DNA of 18,470 bases from Cloacimonetes bacterium UBA4175. Lineage in GTDB: Bacteria > Cloacimonadota > Cloacimonadia > Cloacimonadales > Cloacimonadaceae. Below, one piece after another: positions 1-7,318 of the stretch. The stretch is taken from the NCBI GenBank assembly GCA_002379855.1, contig DFUX01000079.1, positions 1-18,470 on the forward strand. The letters are read 5' to 3'. Each line of letters opens with the position of its first letter. Positions within the stretch are counted from its first letter, which is position 1. Position numbers and translations under genes: made by a program. A model generated the notes under the pieces. It was not told where the DNA came from, did no database searches, and saw only the letters and a program-made list of their open reading frames with translations.

Positions 1-68
1 TCCGCGTTCTATTTCTTTTCACCACCCCACCACGACATCACGACACCACGAAGTCCTGTCTGGATACC

Positions 69-179
69 GCCCTCCTTTGCCACCACTGGTTTTGGGGGTA
101 TCATCCTTAGGTATGCGGTTGCGAAGTTAAGGATGACTACAGGAAGACCAAAGGAAATCCACAGGATGCAAAAGGGGGC
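69..179 (+). repeat. 111-bp structured repeat, copy 1
   Basis: The core spans 100-149: ATCATCCTTAGGT (100-112), 13 variable bases, GTTAAGGATGAC (126-137), 4 variable bases, GGAAGACC (142-149). TCATCCTTA (101-109) pairs perfectly with TAAGGATGA (128-136). The outer arms 69-79 and 169-179 pair at 10 of 11 positions, counting one G-T wobble. The same blocks with identical spacing recur at 7351-7461 and, inverted, at 18041-18151. I do not recognise the family. A folded RNA or a REP-like DNA element are both possible. Confidence 0.85.
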
Positions 180-224
180 GATGGCAGAGCGGTGGGACGG
201 GGGCGGGCAAACTTTTCCTTGACA

Positions 225-250
225 GGCAGGCAATCCCATTTTTGCTTGCC
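225..250 (+). promoter_or_regulatory. Leader hairpin upstream of the first operon gene
   Basis: GGCAGGCAA (225-233) pairs with TTGCTTGCC (242-250) over 9 bp with one G-T wobble and an 8-base loop. It ends 14 bases before the AGAGG ribosome binding site. No T-run follows, so it is not a typical intrinsic terminator. A role in the 5' leader, for example in RNA stability, is only a guess. Confidence 0.35.
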
Positions 251-278
251 AATATCACAAATAACAGAGGTTTGCAGA

Positions 279-761
279 ATGGAACTCCTGCTCGAACAAC
301 TGCAATTCCCATCGGACGCCAACATCATCTTGGGGCAAAGCCATTTCATCAAGACCCTGGAAGACCTTTACGAGGTGATGGTAAACAGCGTTCCCGGGGC
401 CAAATTCGGCATCGCCTTCAGCGAAGCGTCCGGACCCTGCCTGATCCGCAAGGACGGCACCGACAACGACTTGATCGAATGCGCGGTGGAAAACCTGCTG
501 CGCCTGAAAGCCGGGCACTGCTTCCTGATCGTGATGCGCGGCGCCTTCCCCATCAACGTGCTGAACTCCGTGAAAGATTGCCGCGAGGTGACACACGTGT
601 TTTGCGCCACCGCCAATCCAGTGCAAGTGGTATTGGCCGCCAGCGAACAGGGCAGAGGCATCCTGGGCGTGATCGACGGCTCCTCTCCCAAAGGCATTGA
701 GCTGGATACGGACATCACCCAGCGCAAGAAGTTTTTGCGGGATATCGGTTACAAGCGCTGA
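279..761 (+). CDS. Adenosine-specific kinase family protein (PF04008/DUF355)
   Basis: A 160-residue protein of the small PF04008 family, whose archaeal members have been described as adenosine-binding, adenosine-specific kinases. Family motifs visible in order are GQSHFIKT (19-26), NSVPG followed by FGIAFSEASGP (36-53), GAFPINVLN (88-96), CATANPVQV (109-117) and GRGILGVIDG (125-134), ending in the typical GYKR. Length is normal for the family. I chose ATG 279 because AGAGG lies about 8 bases upstream and the homologous region begins just after it; an in-frame ATG at 192 would add 29 residues unlike the family. The stop codon directly abuts the thpR start, so the two are probably translationally coupled. 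The family assignment is from memory and is firm. The biochemical activity of bacterial members is less certain. Confidence 0.85.
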   Translation: MELLLEQLQFPSDANIILGQSHFIKTLEDLYEVMVNSVPGAKFGIAFSEASGPCLIRKDGTDNDLIECAVENLLRLKAGHCFLIVMRGAFPINVLNSVKDCREVTHVFCATANPVQVVLAASEQGRGILGVIDGSSPKGIELDTDITQRKKFLRDIGYKR

Positions 762-1313
762 ATGAACTACCGCTGTTTTATCGCGCTGGAGGCGGTTGAC
801 CCGCTGCGCGACCATCTGGAGGAGCATCTGCGGCGTTTTCGTCCCAGAACCGGTGTCAACTGGGTGAAGAATGAAAACCTGCATCTGACCCTGCTCTTTC
901 TGGGCGATGTGGATTCCACCCGGATGCCCGAACTGGAAGAAATCGTGGATGAATGCGTGTGCCGCAGGCGTCCCCTCTGGCTCTCCCTGCGTGGTTTGGA
1001 CCTCTTTCCCGCCAAGTCTCCGCGCCTGATCTGGGCAAGCCTGGACGCGCGGGACGACGAACCGCGCCTGCTGCACAAAGACCTGTTGAGCCAGACGCGG
1101 CAAGCGGGCTTCGAGCCGGACTCCAAGCCGCTGAGGCTGCATATCACCCTTGGACGGATCAAAAGGCAGTTGCCGGTCTGGCTGGAAGAGGAAATCCTGC
1201 AAAGCGAGGTGGACAGCGCCTGGCAGCCGCACACCGCGGTAACCCTCTACCGCAGCGTCCTGAAGCCGGAAGGCCCCACCTATCACGTTTTGAATCAATA
1301 TATTATACCATAA
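762..1313 (+). CDS. thpR: RNA 2',3'-cyclic phosphodiesterase ThpR (LigT/2H family)
   Basis: A 183-residue 2H phosphoesterase. The two signature HxTL tetrapeptides are present: HLTL at 41-44, inside NENLHLTLLFLGDV, and HITL at 126-129, followed by GRIK. The N-terminal RCFIALE is also characteristic. Members hydrolyse 2',3'-cyclic phosphate ends of RNA and were first known as 2'-5' RNA ligases. The start codon immediately follows the stop of the PF04008 gene, with no separate strong ribosome binding site, and recA starts 10 bases after the stop. Placement of thpR directly before recA is common in bacteria. Length is normal and both catalytic histidines are intact. Confidence 0.93.
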   Translation: MNYRCFIALEAVDPLRDHLEEHLRRFRPRTGVNWVKNENLHLTLLFLGDVDSTRMPELEEIVDECVCRRRPLWLSLRGLDLFPAKSPRLIWASLDARDDEPRLLHKDLLSQTRQAGFEPDSKPLRLHITLGRIKRQLPVWLEEEILQSEVDSAWQPHTAVTLYRSVLKPEGPTYHVLNQYIIP

Positions 1314-1323
1314 GGAAGTTAAG

Positions 1324-2376
1324 ATGCTGGAAAAAAACAAAGAATCAGCGCTCAAGACGGCGATCTCGCAATTGGAAAAGAAATACGGCGTGGGCACCCT
1401 CATGCGCCTGGGAGACAGTCCCCAGAAAGTAGTGGACGCCATCCCCACCGGCGCTTTCAACCTCGATATCGCCCTGGGCATCGGCGGAATTCCCCGCGGC
1501 CGGGTGACGGAGATCTATGGCGCCGAAGCCAGCGGCAAGACCACGCTGGCGCTGCACATCGCCGCCGAAACACAAAAACTCGGCGGACTGGTCGCTTTCA
1601 TCGACGCGGAACACGCCCTGGACACCGCCTATGCCAAGAAACTTGGCGTGCAGACGGAAGATTTGCTGCTTTCCCAGCCGGATGGCGGGGAGCAGGCTTT
1701 GGAGATTTGCGAGACCCTGGTGCGCAGTTCGGCTGTGGACCTGGTGATCGTGGACTCGGTGGCGGCGCTGGTGCCCAAGGCGGAGATCGAAGGCGAAATG
1801 GGCGACAGCCACGTGGGATTGCAGGCGCGCCTGATGAGCCAGGCCCTGCGCAAACTCACCGCCATCGTATCCAAATCCAACACCGCCGTGGTGTTCATCA
1901 ACCAGATCCGCATGAAGATCGGCGTCACCTCCTATATGAACCCCGAAACCACCACCGGCGGCGTGGCTCTCAAGTTTTACGCCACGGTGCGCATGGAAGT
2001 GCGTTATGCCGGCGCCATCCGCTATGGCAGCGCGGATTCCGACATCATCGGCGCCAAGACCCGGGTGAAGATCGTCAAAAACAAGCTCGCCCCGCCTTTC
2101 AGGACAGTCTATTTCCCCATTATCTTTGGCGAAGGCATCTCCAACATCGATATCATCATCGAGACGGGTATCGAGATGGGGCTGATCAAAAAGAGCGGCT
2201 CCTGGTTTTCCTATGAGGACGTCAAGCTTGGCCAGGGCATGGAAAAGACCAAGCAGTACCTCAAAGATACACCCGAGCTGCTGCAGGAGATCGAAGAAAA
2301 GGTGCGCGCCAAGGCGATTCCCGAAACTATGAATTCTGTGGACACCGATGCGGCTGAGGATAAATCCGAAGAATAA
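1324..2376 (+). CDS. recA: Recombinase RecA
   Basis: A 350-residue RecA, full length. It binds single-stranded DNA, drives homologous pairing and strand exchange, and acts as co-protease in SOS induction where a LexA system exists. Visible are Walker A GAEASGKT (66-73), Walker B VDLVIVDS (138-145), FIDAEHALD (92-100), INQIRMKIG (192-200) and loop 2 with NPETTTGG (206-213). Loop 2 is odd: KIG-VTSYM-NPE replaces the usual KIG-VMFG-NPE, a one-residue insertion with the conserved Phe-Gly pair altered. The C-terminal tail is acidic, as usual. AAGGAAG lies just before ATG 1324. The 3' end overlaps recX by 29 bases. I saw no LexA-type palindrome upstream, so SOS control cannot be claimed. Confidence 0.98.
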   Translation: MLEKNKESALKTAISQLEKKYGVGTLMRLGDSPQKVVDAIPTGAFNLDIALGIGGIPRGRVTEIYGAEASGKTTLALHIAAETQKLGGLVAFIDAEHALDTAYAKKLGVQTEDLLLSQPDGGEQALEICETLVRSSAVDLVIVDSVAALVPKAEIEGEMGDSHVGLQARLMSQALRKLTAIVSKSNTAVVFINQIRMKIGVTSYMNPETTTGGVALKFYATVRMEVRYAGAIRYGSADSDIIGAKTRVKIVKNKLAPPFRTVYFPIIFGEGISNIDIIIETGIEMGLIKKSGSWFSYEDVKLGQGMEKTKQYLKDTPELLQEIEEKVRAKAIPETMNSVDTDAAEDKSEE

Positions 2377-2971
2377 ACTCGCGGTTATAATCGAAATAGA
2401 CGGCGTGAATCAGGGCACCCTTCCCAGAAGGGTGCTCCCGCCGCGCTTTCCGGAAGGTTTCGCGGGAGAGGCAGACAAGGAAGAGACCGGAGAACTGCTG
2501 GAACTGCTACGCGCCAGGGCTTTCAATCTGCTGCTGGACTGGCTCGCCAAGTCCGAACACAGCACCCTGCAATGCCGCGCCTATCTGAAACGGCACCTCT
2601 TTCATCCCAGCCTGGCGGAAGAAGCCATCGAACGCCTGAGGCAGCTAAACTATCTGAGCGACGAACGCTTCGCGGAAACCCTCATCCGCTCCTATGCCAA
2701 CCGCCGCGCCAGCCGCCGCGCGATCATCGCCAAACTGCGTGAACAGCGCATCCCCTCCTCCCTCTGGGAACCGCTTTTGGCGGAGATCTATCCCCGGCAG
2801 GAGGCTTCCTCCAATCTACGGGAGCTGCTGGCCAGATATTGCGCCAGCCACGGCGAACTGCCCCGCAACAAGCTGCGGGAAAAGGCCTTCACCCACTTCT
2901 TCCGCAAAGGATTTGAACTGCAGGACATCCAGAGCGCCTGGGAAGCTTTGGGCAAGCCCGCGTCCGGCTGA
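2348..2971 (+). CDS. recX: RecX-like regulatory protein
   Basis: A 207-residue protein matching the RecX pattern. An N-terminal beta segment (NKLAVIIEIDGVNQGTLP, about 9-26) is followed by three-helix repeats with LLDWLAKSEHSTLQCRAYL, then AIERLRQLNYLSDERFAETLI and later GFELQDIQSAWEAL. RecX binds RecA filaments and usually limits their extension. The reading frame begins inside the last codons of recA (29-base overlap). This supports both the start choice and translational coupling, because the upstream ribosome binding site is weak. The N-terminal match argues against a later start. Position directly after recA is classic. Sequence similarity is low, as is normal for RecX, so the call rests on helix pattern plus context. 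Confidence 0.88.
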   Translation: MRLRINPKNKLAVIIEIDGVNQGTLPRRVLPPRFPEGFAGEADKEETGELLELLRARAFNLLLDWLAKSEHSTLQCRAYLKRHLFHPSLAEEAIERLRQLNYLSDERFAETLIRSYANRRASRRAIIAKLREQRIPSSLWEPLLAEIYPRQEASSNLRELLARYCASHGELPRNKLREKAFTHFFRKGFELQDIQSAWEALGKPASG

Positions 2972-3000
2972 AGCCCATCCATCCCCCTGCCGCGGAGGCC

Positions 3001-3028
3001 AAAAAAGAACCGGCGTTGATAGGCCGGT
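3001..3028 (-). terminator. Intrinsic terminator of the small membrane protein gene
   Basis: Read on the minus strand, ACCGGC (3028-3023) pairs with GCCGGT (3014-3009) around an 8-base loop and is followed by a T-rich tail ending in TTTTTT (3006-3001). It lies about 30 bases after the stop codon of the minus-strand gene. On the plus strand no T-run follows, so it is unlikely to end the recA operon. Confidence 0.7.
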
Positions 3029-3059
3029 CCTGGAATAATAGTGGTAATAGCGGTTGGTG

Positions 3060-3329
3060 TCAGGTTAGGGCACTCATCATCCCCAGCATGGTGCCCCCAA
3101 AGAGAAGCAGCCATGCTATCCAGATAACGATGAGGATAGCCCAGAAAATCAGAATTGTGATCGCCCAGGTTTTGCGGTTGGGATTGCCGCTGCTGCCCGC
3201 CGCCCACACAATCAACATTACTATATTGACGACGGGAATCAGCATCACCAGAAAGGTAACCACCCAATTGCCCACAGTCATCACCGGGGCTACCGGTTGC
3301 ATGCCAAAGTTGGGGTTGTTCTGGTCCAT
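3060..3329 (-). CDS. Small two-helix membrane protein, unknown function
   Basis: An 89-residue protein. A short polar N-terminus (MDQNNPNFGMQPVAP) is followed by TM1 (about 18-43, WVVTFLVMLIPVVNIVMLIVWA), a short loop with SSGNPNRKTWA (45-55) and TM2 (about 56-80). Small proteins with the pattern VGxWxxTxLxMxIPxVNIxMLxVWAxGSSxNPxR are widespread in bacteria but have no defined role that I know of. I chose the ATG at 3329 because AGGAGG (3344-3339) precedes it; an upstream in-frame ATG would place the promoter inside the gene. It has its own consensus promoter and terminator, so it is probably an independently transcribed single gene. Confidence 0.85.
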   Translation of the reverse strand: MDQNNPNFGMQPVAPVMTVGNWVVTFLVMLIPVVNIVMLIVWAAGSSGNPNRKTWAITILIFWAILIVIWIAWLLLFGGTMLGMMSALT

Positions 3330-3359
3330 GAAGCGGAGCCTCCTTTTAGTTTTTGGATA

Positions 3360-3386
3360 ATTATATGCCCGCGGAGAAAGTGTCAA
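3360..3386 (-). promoter_or_regulatory. Sigma70-type promoter of the small membrane protein gene
   Basis: On the minus strand a perfect TTGACA (3386-3381) and a perfect TATAAT (3365-3360) are separated by 15 bases. The spacing is short, but a shifted -10 (TAATTA) would give 17. Transcription would start around 3353, roughly 24 bases before the start codon and just upstream of the AGGAGG. Confidence 0.65.
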
Positions 3387-3422
3387 GCATTAGTTCAGTT
3401 TTGTTTGGCTGGAAGGCTGGAA

Positions 3423-4067
3423 TCAGACCCCCACGCGCTTGCAGTATTGGTGGATCGGACACTCGGCGCAGCGGGGCTTGCGGGGGGTGCAGAGGTTTTG
3501 CCCGAAGGCCACCAGAAAAGAGTTGTAATTCAGCCAGTGCCGGTCGGGCAGGATCTTCCTCAGAGCCATCTCGCTCTCCAGCGGGGTCTTGGTGCGGATG
3601 TAGCCCCAGCGGTTGCTGATGCGGTGCACGTGCACATCCACGCAGATGGCGGGCAGTCCAAAAGCCACCGCGCGCACCAGGTTGGCGGTCTTGCGTCCCA
3701 CCCCGGGAAGCTGCAGAAGATCATCTATTTCAGAGGGCACCTCTCCGCCAAAACGTTCCTTCAGCACGGCGGGAAGCTGTTTGAGATGCTTTGTCTTTTC
3801 ATTGTGGAAACCCACCTGGCGGATCAGGCCGTTCAGTTTGGCGGCACTGAGTTTTTCCAGGTCATCCGGAGTCTGCACCACCTGAAACAGCGCTTCCGAC
3901 GCTTTGGCTGTGGTCTGGTCCTTGGTGCGGGCGCTGAGGATGGTGGCAACCAGCACCTTGAAGGGGTCTTTGGTCTGAATCTGGATCAGGTCAACGATGG
4001 GGGTCTGCACGCTGTGGAAGTGCTTTTCCAGCTCTTTCATCACCGCGTCGATGTCGAATTTTGCCAT
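3423..4067 (-). CDS. nth: Endonuclease III
   Basis: A 214-residue DNA glycosylase / AP lyase that removes oxidised pyrimidines in base excision repair. The helix-hairpin-helix LPGVGRKTANLV (120-131) carries catalytic Lys126, and VDVHVHR (143-149) carries catalytic Asp144. The C-terminal iron-sulfur loop has the exact C-x6-C-x2-C-x5-C spacing (Cys193, 200, 203, 209). The ILSARTKDQ stretch (43-51) differs from the LSAQATD of E. coli and resembles the archaeal and thermophile-type enzymes. AAGGA lies upstream of ATG 4067. It is divergent from the SRAP gene across an 88-base gap. Confidence 0.97.
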   Translation of the reverse strand: MAKFDIDAVMKELEKHFHSVQTPIVDLIQIQTKDPFKVLVATILSARTKDQTTAKASEALFQVVQTPDDLEKLSAAKLNGLIRQVGFHNEKTKHLKQLPAVLKERFGGEVPSEIDDLLQLPGVGRKTANLVRAVAFGLPAICVDVHVHRISNRWGYIRTKTPLESEMALRKILPDRHWLNYNSFLVAFGQNLCTPRKPRCAECPIHQYCKRVGV

Positions 4068-4076
4068 GTTTATTCC

Positions 4077-4104
4077 TTGCGAATCACTCTGTTCTCAAAA
4101 TAAT
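4077..4104 (+). promoter_or_regulatory. Possible promoter of the SRAP gene
   Basis: TTGCGA (4077-4082) and AATAAT (4099-4104) lie 16 bases apart, about 50 bases before the SRAP start codon, in the gap between the divergent nth and SRAP genes. Four and five of six bases match the sigma70 consensus hexamers. This is weak evidence from pattern alone. Confidence 0.3.
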
Positions 4105-4155
4105 GATTGCAGGTTTTGGCAGCCCCGCTATCTTGTCAACCAGAAGGAGTTTGCC

Positions 4156-4830
4156 ATGTGCGGAAGATTTGCCCAGGTGATCAAGCACGACCAGTTGCAA
4201 AAACTGGCCAAAGAGCTGCGCCTCAACCGGGAGAGCCAGCAGCTGGAGTTCAATTACAACCTCGCGCCCACCCAGCCCGCGATGGCGGTGGTGAGCCAGG
4301 CCGCGGGGCGTTATCTGGGTGTTTTCCGCTGGGGTCTGATCCCCTCCTGGAGCAGGGAGATACCTCCCTTCCCGCTGATCAACGTGAGGGCGGAGACCAT
4401 CACCGCCAAGCCCAGCTTCCGGGGAGGCCTGCAACGCCGCCGCTGCCTCGTGCCTGCCACGGGGTTCTATGAATGGAGGCAAAGCGACAAGCAGCCCTTC
4501 TTCATCCACGCCGCCCAGGGGGATTTGCTTTGGATGGCGGCCATCTACGACTCCTGGAGCTCTCCGGATGGCAGTTACGTTCCCTCGCTGGGCATCATCA
4601 CCACCGAAGCCAACTCCCCCATGCGGGCCTTGCACCACAGGATGCCGGTGCTGCTCTGTGGTGATGACCGCCTCGCCTGGCTGGAACACAACCGGCAGGA
4701 CGCGCTGGACTTCGTTCCCCTGCTCAAACCCGCGCCGGATGACTCCATCGCGCTGTATCCCGTGAGCAAATACGTAAACAAGGTGGGCAACAACAGCGAG
4801 GAGTGCCTGAAACCGCTGCACGCCTCCTGA
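4156..4830 (+). CDS. SRAP domain protein (YedK/HMCES family), abasic-site crosslinker
   Basis: A 224-residue SRAP protein. The family forms a stable thiazolidine DNA-protein crosslink with abasic sites in single-stranded DNA through Cys2, shielding them during replication. Visible are the obligatory MCGRF start (Cys2), the NYNLAPTQ segment (33-40), RWGLIPSW (58-65), INVRAET with Asn76 (75-81), the GFYEW motif with Glu106 (103-107) and HHRMP with His160 (160-164). Cys2 must be exposed after Met removal, which fixes the start at ATG 4156; AGAAGGAG lies 7-14 bases before it, and any longer in-frame start would destroy the chemistry. Length and active-site residues match the family. With nth nearby, the pair deals with abasic sites from two sides. 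Confidence 0.95.
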   Translation: MCGRFAQVIKHDQLQKLAKELRLNRESQQLEFNYNLAPTQPAMAVVSQAAGRYLGVFRWGLIPSWSREIPPFPLINVRAETITAKPSFRGGLQRRRCLVPATGFYEWRQSDKQPFFIHAAQGDLLWMAAIYDSWSSPDGSYVPSLGIITTEANSPMRALHHRMPVLLCGDDRLAWLEHNRQDALDFVPLLKPAPDDSIALYPVSKYVNKVGNNSEECLKPLHAS

Positions 4831-4873
4831 GCGGAGCAAAGCCGCTTCCCGCACGGGCTGTTACGGTCTCAGA

Positions 4874-6154
4874 TCAGAAATAGCGCAGCAGGATGTAGAA
4901 GGTGCAGATCACCAGCGAAAGCAGGGTGAAGACCGCGCTGACCTTGGTGAAATCACGGAAGCGGATGTGATAGCCGTTGTGTTTGGCTATGCCCACGGCA
5001 ACGATGTTGGCGGACGCGCCGATGAGGGTGCCGTTACCACCCAGGCAGGTGCCCAGCGCCAGCGACCACCAGAGCGGATTGATGTCCGTGATCTGTTTGG
5101 CGACTTCGCCGATATGCTCGATCACGGGAATCATCGCCGCCACAAAGGGCACGTTGTCGATGAAGGCGGAAAAGACTCCAGACAACCAGAGGATGGCCAG
5201 CGAGGTCTCTTTTGCCCTGCCCTGGGTCAGCTCCACCACGCCATTGGCCAGCATATTGATGAAGCCTGTCTTGACCAGGCTTTCCACGATGATGAACAGC
5301 CCGATGAAAAAGAAGATCGTGACCCAGTCCACATCGTTCGTGAGCACGTGTTCCACCTTTTTGCGGCTGCTGATGGCCAGAAGCAGCAAGCCGGCCGACA
5401 TGGAGATCGTGGCGGTCTGGATGCCCAGCACGCTTTGCAGAGCCAGCCCCACCAGCATCAGAAACAGCACTCCGAGGGCGATCGCCAGCTTTTTCCTGCT
5501 CTTGATCAGGTTGTCTTCCTTATAGCTAAGCAGGCGGGCGCGGTTTTCGGTGCTAACCCTCATCCCTTTGCGGTACATGAGCCAGATCAATCCGCAACTG
5601 AAGACCGTGGTGATGATCGCCGGAGGCGTCAGATTGAGCAGGAAATCTATGAAAGTGAGATTGGTGGCGCTGCCGATGATGATATTGGGCGGATCGCCGA
5701 TCATCGTTGCCGCGCCTCCGATATTGGAAGCCACCACCATGGTGATGATGAAGGGCACCGGCGAGATTTTCAGCTCCTCCGTGATCAGCAGCAGGATCGG
5801 CACCAGGATCATGATCGTGGTCACGCTGCCCAGAAACGCCGATACAACGGCAGTGATCACAAACATATAGATCATGATCAGCAGCGGTTTTCCCCTGGCC
5901 AGCTTGGCGGTTTTGATCGCCATATACATAAACAGGCCGGTATCCTTTAGCACGGAGATGACCAGCATCATCCCAATCAAAAAGAAGATCACGTTCCAGT
6001 CCACCGCGCTGAAAGCCTCGGGTTGTTGCAAGATTCCGGTCAGGATCAGCGCGAACCCTCCAATCATGGCGGCCAGCATCTTGTTGATCCACTCTGTTAT
6101 GATCAACACATAGGTAATGATAAATATCGCCAGGGCTAAAATCATCAGATACAT
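4874..6154 (-). CDS. ArsB/NhaD-type ion transporter (CitMHS / IT superfamily permease)
   Basis: A 426-residue integral membrane protein with roughly ten to twelve hydrophobic segments in two inverted halves. The first half carries SNIGGAATMIGDPPN (143-157) and a preceding FLGSVTTIMILVPI hairpin. The second half repeats the pattern with FIDNVPFVAAMIP (331-343) and NGTLIGASANIVAVGIA (374-390). This is the architecture of the ArsB/NhaD group in the ion transporter superfamily, which includes sodium/proton antiporters, arsenite pumps and P-protein relatives. The substrate cannot be told from sequence; no arsenic genes are near, so arsenite export is not favoured. It starts 4 bases after the stop of the EIIA/CBS gene and lacks a strong ribosome binding site, which suggests translational coupling and joint function. 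Confidence 0.88.
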   Translation of the reverse strand: MYLMILALAIFIITYVLIITEWINKMLAAMIGGFALILTGILQQPEAFSAVDWNVIFFLIGMMLVISVLKDTGLFMYMAIKTAKLARGKPLLIMIYMFVITAVVSAFLGSVTTIMILVPILLLITEELKISPVPFIITMVVASNIGGAATMIGDPPNIIIGSATNLTFIDFLLNLTPPAIITTVFSCGLIWLMYRKGMRVSTENRARLLSYKEDNLIKSRKKLAIALGVLFLMLVGLALQSVLGIQTATISMSAGLLLLAISSRKKVEHVLTNDVDWVTIFFFIGLFIIVESLVKTGFINMLANGVVELTQGRAKETSLAILWLSGVFSAFIDNVPFVAAMIPVIEHIGEVAKQITDINPLWWSLALGTCLGGNGTLIGASANIVAVGIAKHNGYHIRFRDFTKVSAVFTLLSLVICTFYILLRYF

Positions 6155-6158
6155 TCTA

Positions 6159-7058
6159 TTACACCGTTATAACCTTGTGCAGGATGTCTGTTGCAGTTAT
6201 CACGCCCACCAGTTTGCCCTCGTCAACGATACTGACGAAACTCTTGCGGTGCCTGATCATCAGCGCCACCGTTTCCACGATGGAAGCCTTGGGATGCAGC
6301 ACCGGCTCCTCCGTCTCCATGATCTCGCCCACCGTGGCGACGTCCATGGTTTCAAACAGATGTTCCAGGGGTTCGAAAGAGAGCAGAAAGTTCAGATTGT
6401 CAATCATCATCAGATAATCCGGAACCCCCACCTTGAGCAGGTTGAGCACGTTCACCTCGCCCAGATAGCGTCCTTTCTCATCCGTGACCGGCACCATCGA
6501 GATTTCCTTGTTGCTCATGATCAGGCTCAGTTTGCTCAACAGCGTATCCGGGCTTACCGAGATGGGACTGGGGGTCATGATATCGCCGATGCAGACTTCC
6601 TTTTTCACCTCGATCCCGTGCTGCTTGACAACCTGCACCACCCCGTGCCCGTCGTTCTGCTGCCTCAGCTCTTCCATCAATTCGGGATCGCGGGACATCT
6701 TCAACAGCGCCGAAACTATGTTCAGATATGTATTGGAGCTGCTTTTGTCCGTAATGATCATCACCACCCAGGAAACCTTAATCTCCTCCGATGGCACCGG
6801 ATCTTGCAAAAAGCTCATCGCGATCAGGGTGTCGTCCAGCCCTTCCAGACGCACGTGCGGGATGCCGATTCCGCTGGGATAGGCTGTGCGCGACTGTTCT
6901 TCCCTCTGGCGCACCAGGCGCATCAGTTCCGGGCAGCTAACTGGCAGCTTGTGATAGCGGCAAATCAGCTCCACCAGCTCCTGATAGATCGTGTCGAGAT
7001 CCAGTGCCCGCTGTTCGTGCAGGATCATCCGGGAATCGAGAAAGCCGGCCAATTGCAT
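6159..7058 (-). CDS. PTS EIIA-type domain plus CBS pair protein, probable regulator of the downstream transporter
   Basis: A 299-residue cytoplasmic protein with no membrane segment. The N-terminal half (about 1-150) resembles a fructose/mannitol-type PTS EIIA domain, with the putative phospho-histidine His68 in SGIGIPHVR (62-70). The C-terminal half is a CBS pair (about 155-299): the first motif starts at IGDIMTPSPISVSPD (157-171) and the second at VGEIMETEEPVLHPKA (243-258), ending in LVGVITATDIL. CBS pairs usually sense adenine nucleotides. AAGAGG (7070-7065) precedes ATG 7058. The transporter gene follows after 4 bases, so I infer that this protein gates or tunes it. No PTS EI, HPr or sugar permease is seen nearby, so any phosphorylation source is unknown. 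Confidence 0.85.
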   Translation of the reverse strand: MQLAGFLDSRMILHEQRALDLDTIYQELVELICRYHKLPVSCPELMRLVRQREEQSRTAYPSGIGIPHVRLEGLDDTLIAMSFLQDPVPSEEIKVSWVVMIITDKSSSNTYLNIVSALLKMSRDPELMEELRQQNDGHGVVQVVKQHGIEVKKEVCIGDIMTPSPISVSPDTLLSKLSLIMSNKEISMVPVTDEKGRYLGEVNVLNLLKVGVPDYLMMIDNLNFLLSFEPLEHLFETMDVATVGEIMETEEPVLHPKASIVETVALMIRHRKSFVSIVDEGKLVGVITATDILHKVITV

Positions 7059-7286
7059 AAAGCACCTCTTCTTTTCTACTATTTCTCAAATCCTTTTCTC
7101 TTCGCGGAGATAACGTATGCCATTCAGAACTCTCTGATAAAGCAGGAGATGTGAACCACGTTCAGGATTTATCGGACTTTATGCGGCTCTGATTTATTCC
7201 GTCAAGCTAAATGTGTAAACTGTCTCTATCGCCACAGCTTGAGCGGCGGTCTGTCCAGCCTGCCTGCAAGGCACAAAGCGCCTTCG

Positions 7287-7304
7287 TAGCACCTATATAT
7301 ATGG
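7287..7304 (+). repeat. TAGCACCTATATAT motif, copy 1
   Basis: TAGCACCTATATAT followed by ATGG and an AAGG-containing purine run. The same 14 bases recur in the same orientation at 17991-18004, again some 50-65 bases before a GCCCTCATTTG outer arm of the 111-bp repeat. It may be an accessory part of that element. Confidence 0.55.
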
Positions 7305-7318
7305 AAGGAGGTTTACAA

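Larger units (their letters stand above)
1..278. other. Intergenic region upstream of the recA operon
   Basis: No credible gene is visible here. The stretch holds a CACCACG-rich tract (about 21-53), the first copy of the 111-bp structured repeat (69-179), a 9-bp hairpin (225-250) and the ribosome binding site of the first operon gene (about 264-270). A TTGACA hexamer lies at 219-224, but no convincing -10 box sits at the right distance, so I do not call a promoter. Confidence 0.6.

Noticed and set aside
219..224. TTGACA as the -35 box of the recA operon promoter
   Set aside because: No acceptable -10 hexamer is found 15-19 bases downstream, and the hexamer abuts a hairpin, so a promoter cannot be claimed.
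255..1481. A 408-codon open frame on the minus strand
   Set aside because: It is antisense to the PF04008 gene, thpR and the start of recA, all firmly identified by family motifs. It is a composition shadow of GC-rich coding DNA.
4829..4847. Hairpin GAGCGG...CCGCT after the SRAP gene as a terminator
   Set aside because: The stem is only 5 bp plus a wobble and no T-run follows on either strand, so it is not supportable as a terminator.
4967..5950. A 327-codon open frame on the plus strand
   Set aside because: It is antisense to the ArsB/NhaD transporter, is rich in Asp, His and Gln from reversed hydrophobic codons, and has no family resemblance.
6117..7154. A 345-codon open frame on the plus strand
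   Set aside because: It lies opposite the EIIA/CBS gene, which has clear domains. The translated sequence is His/Gln-rich, as expected for an antisense shadow.
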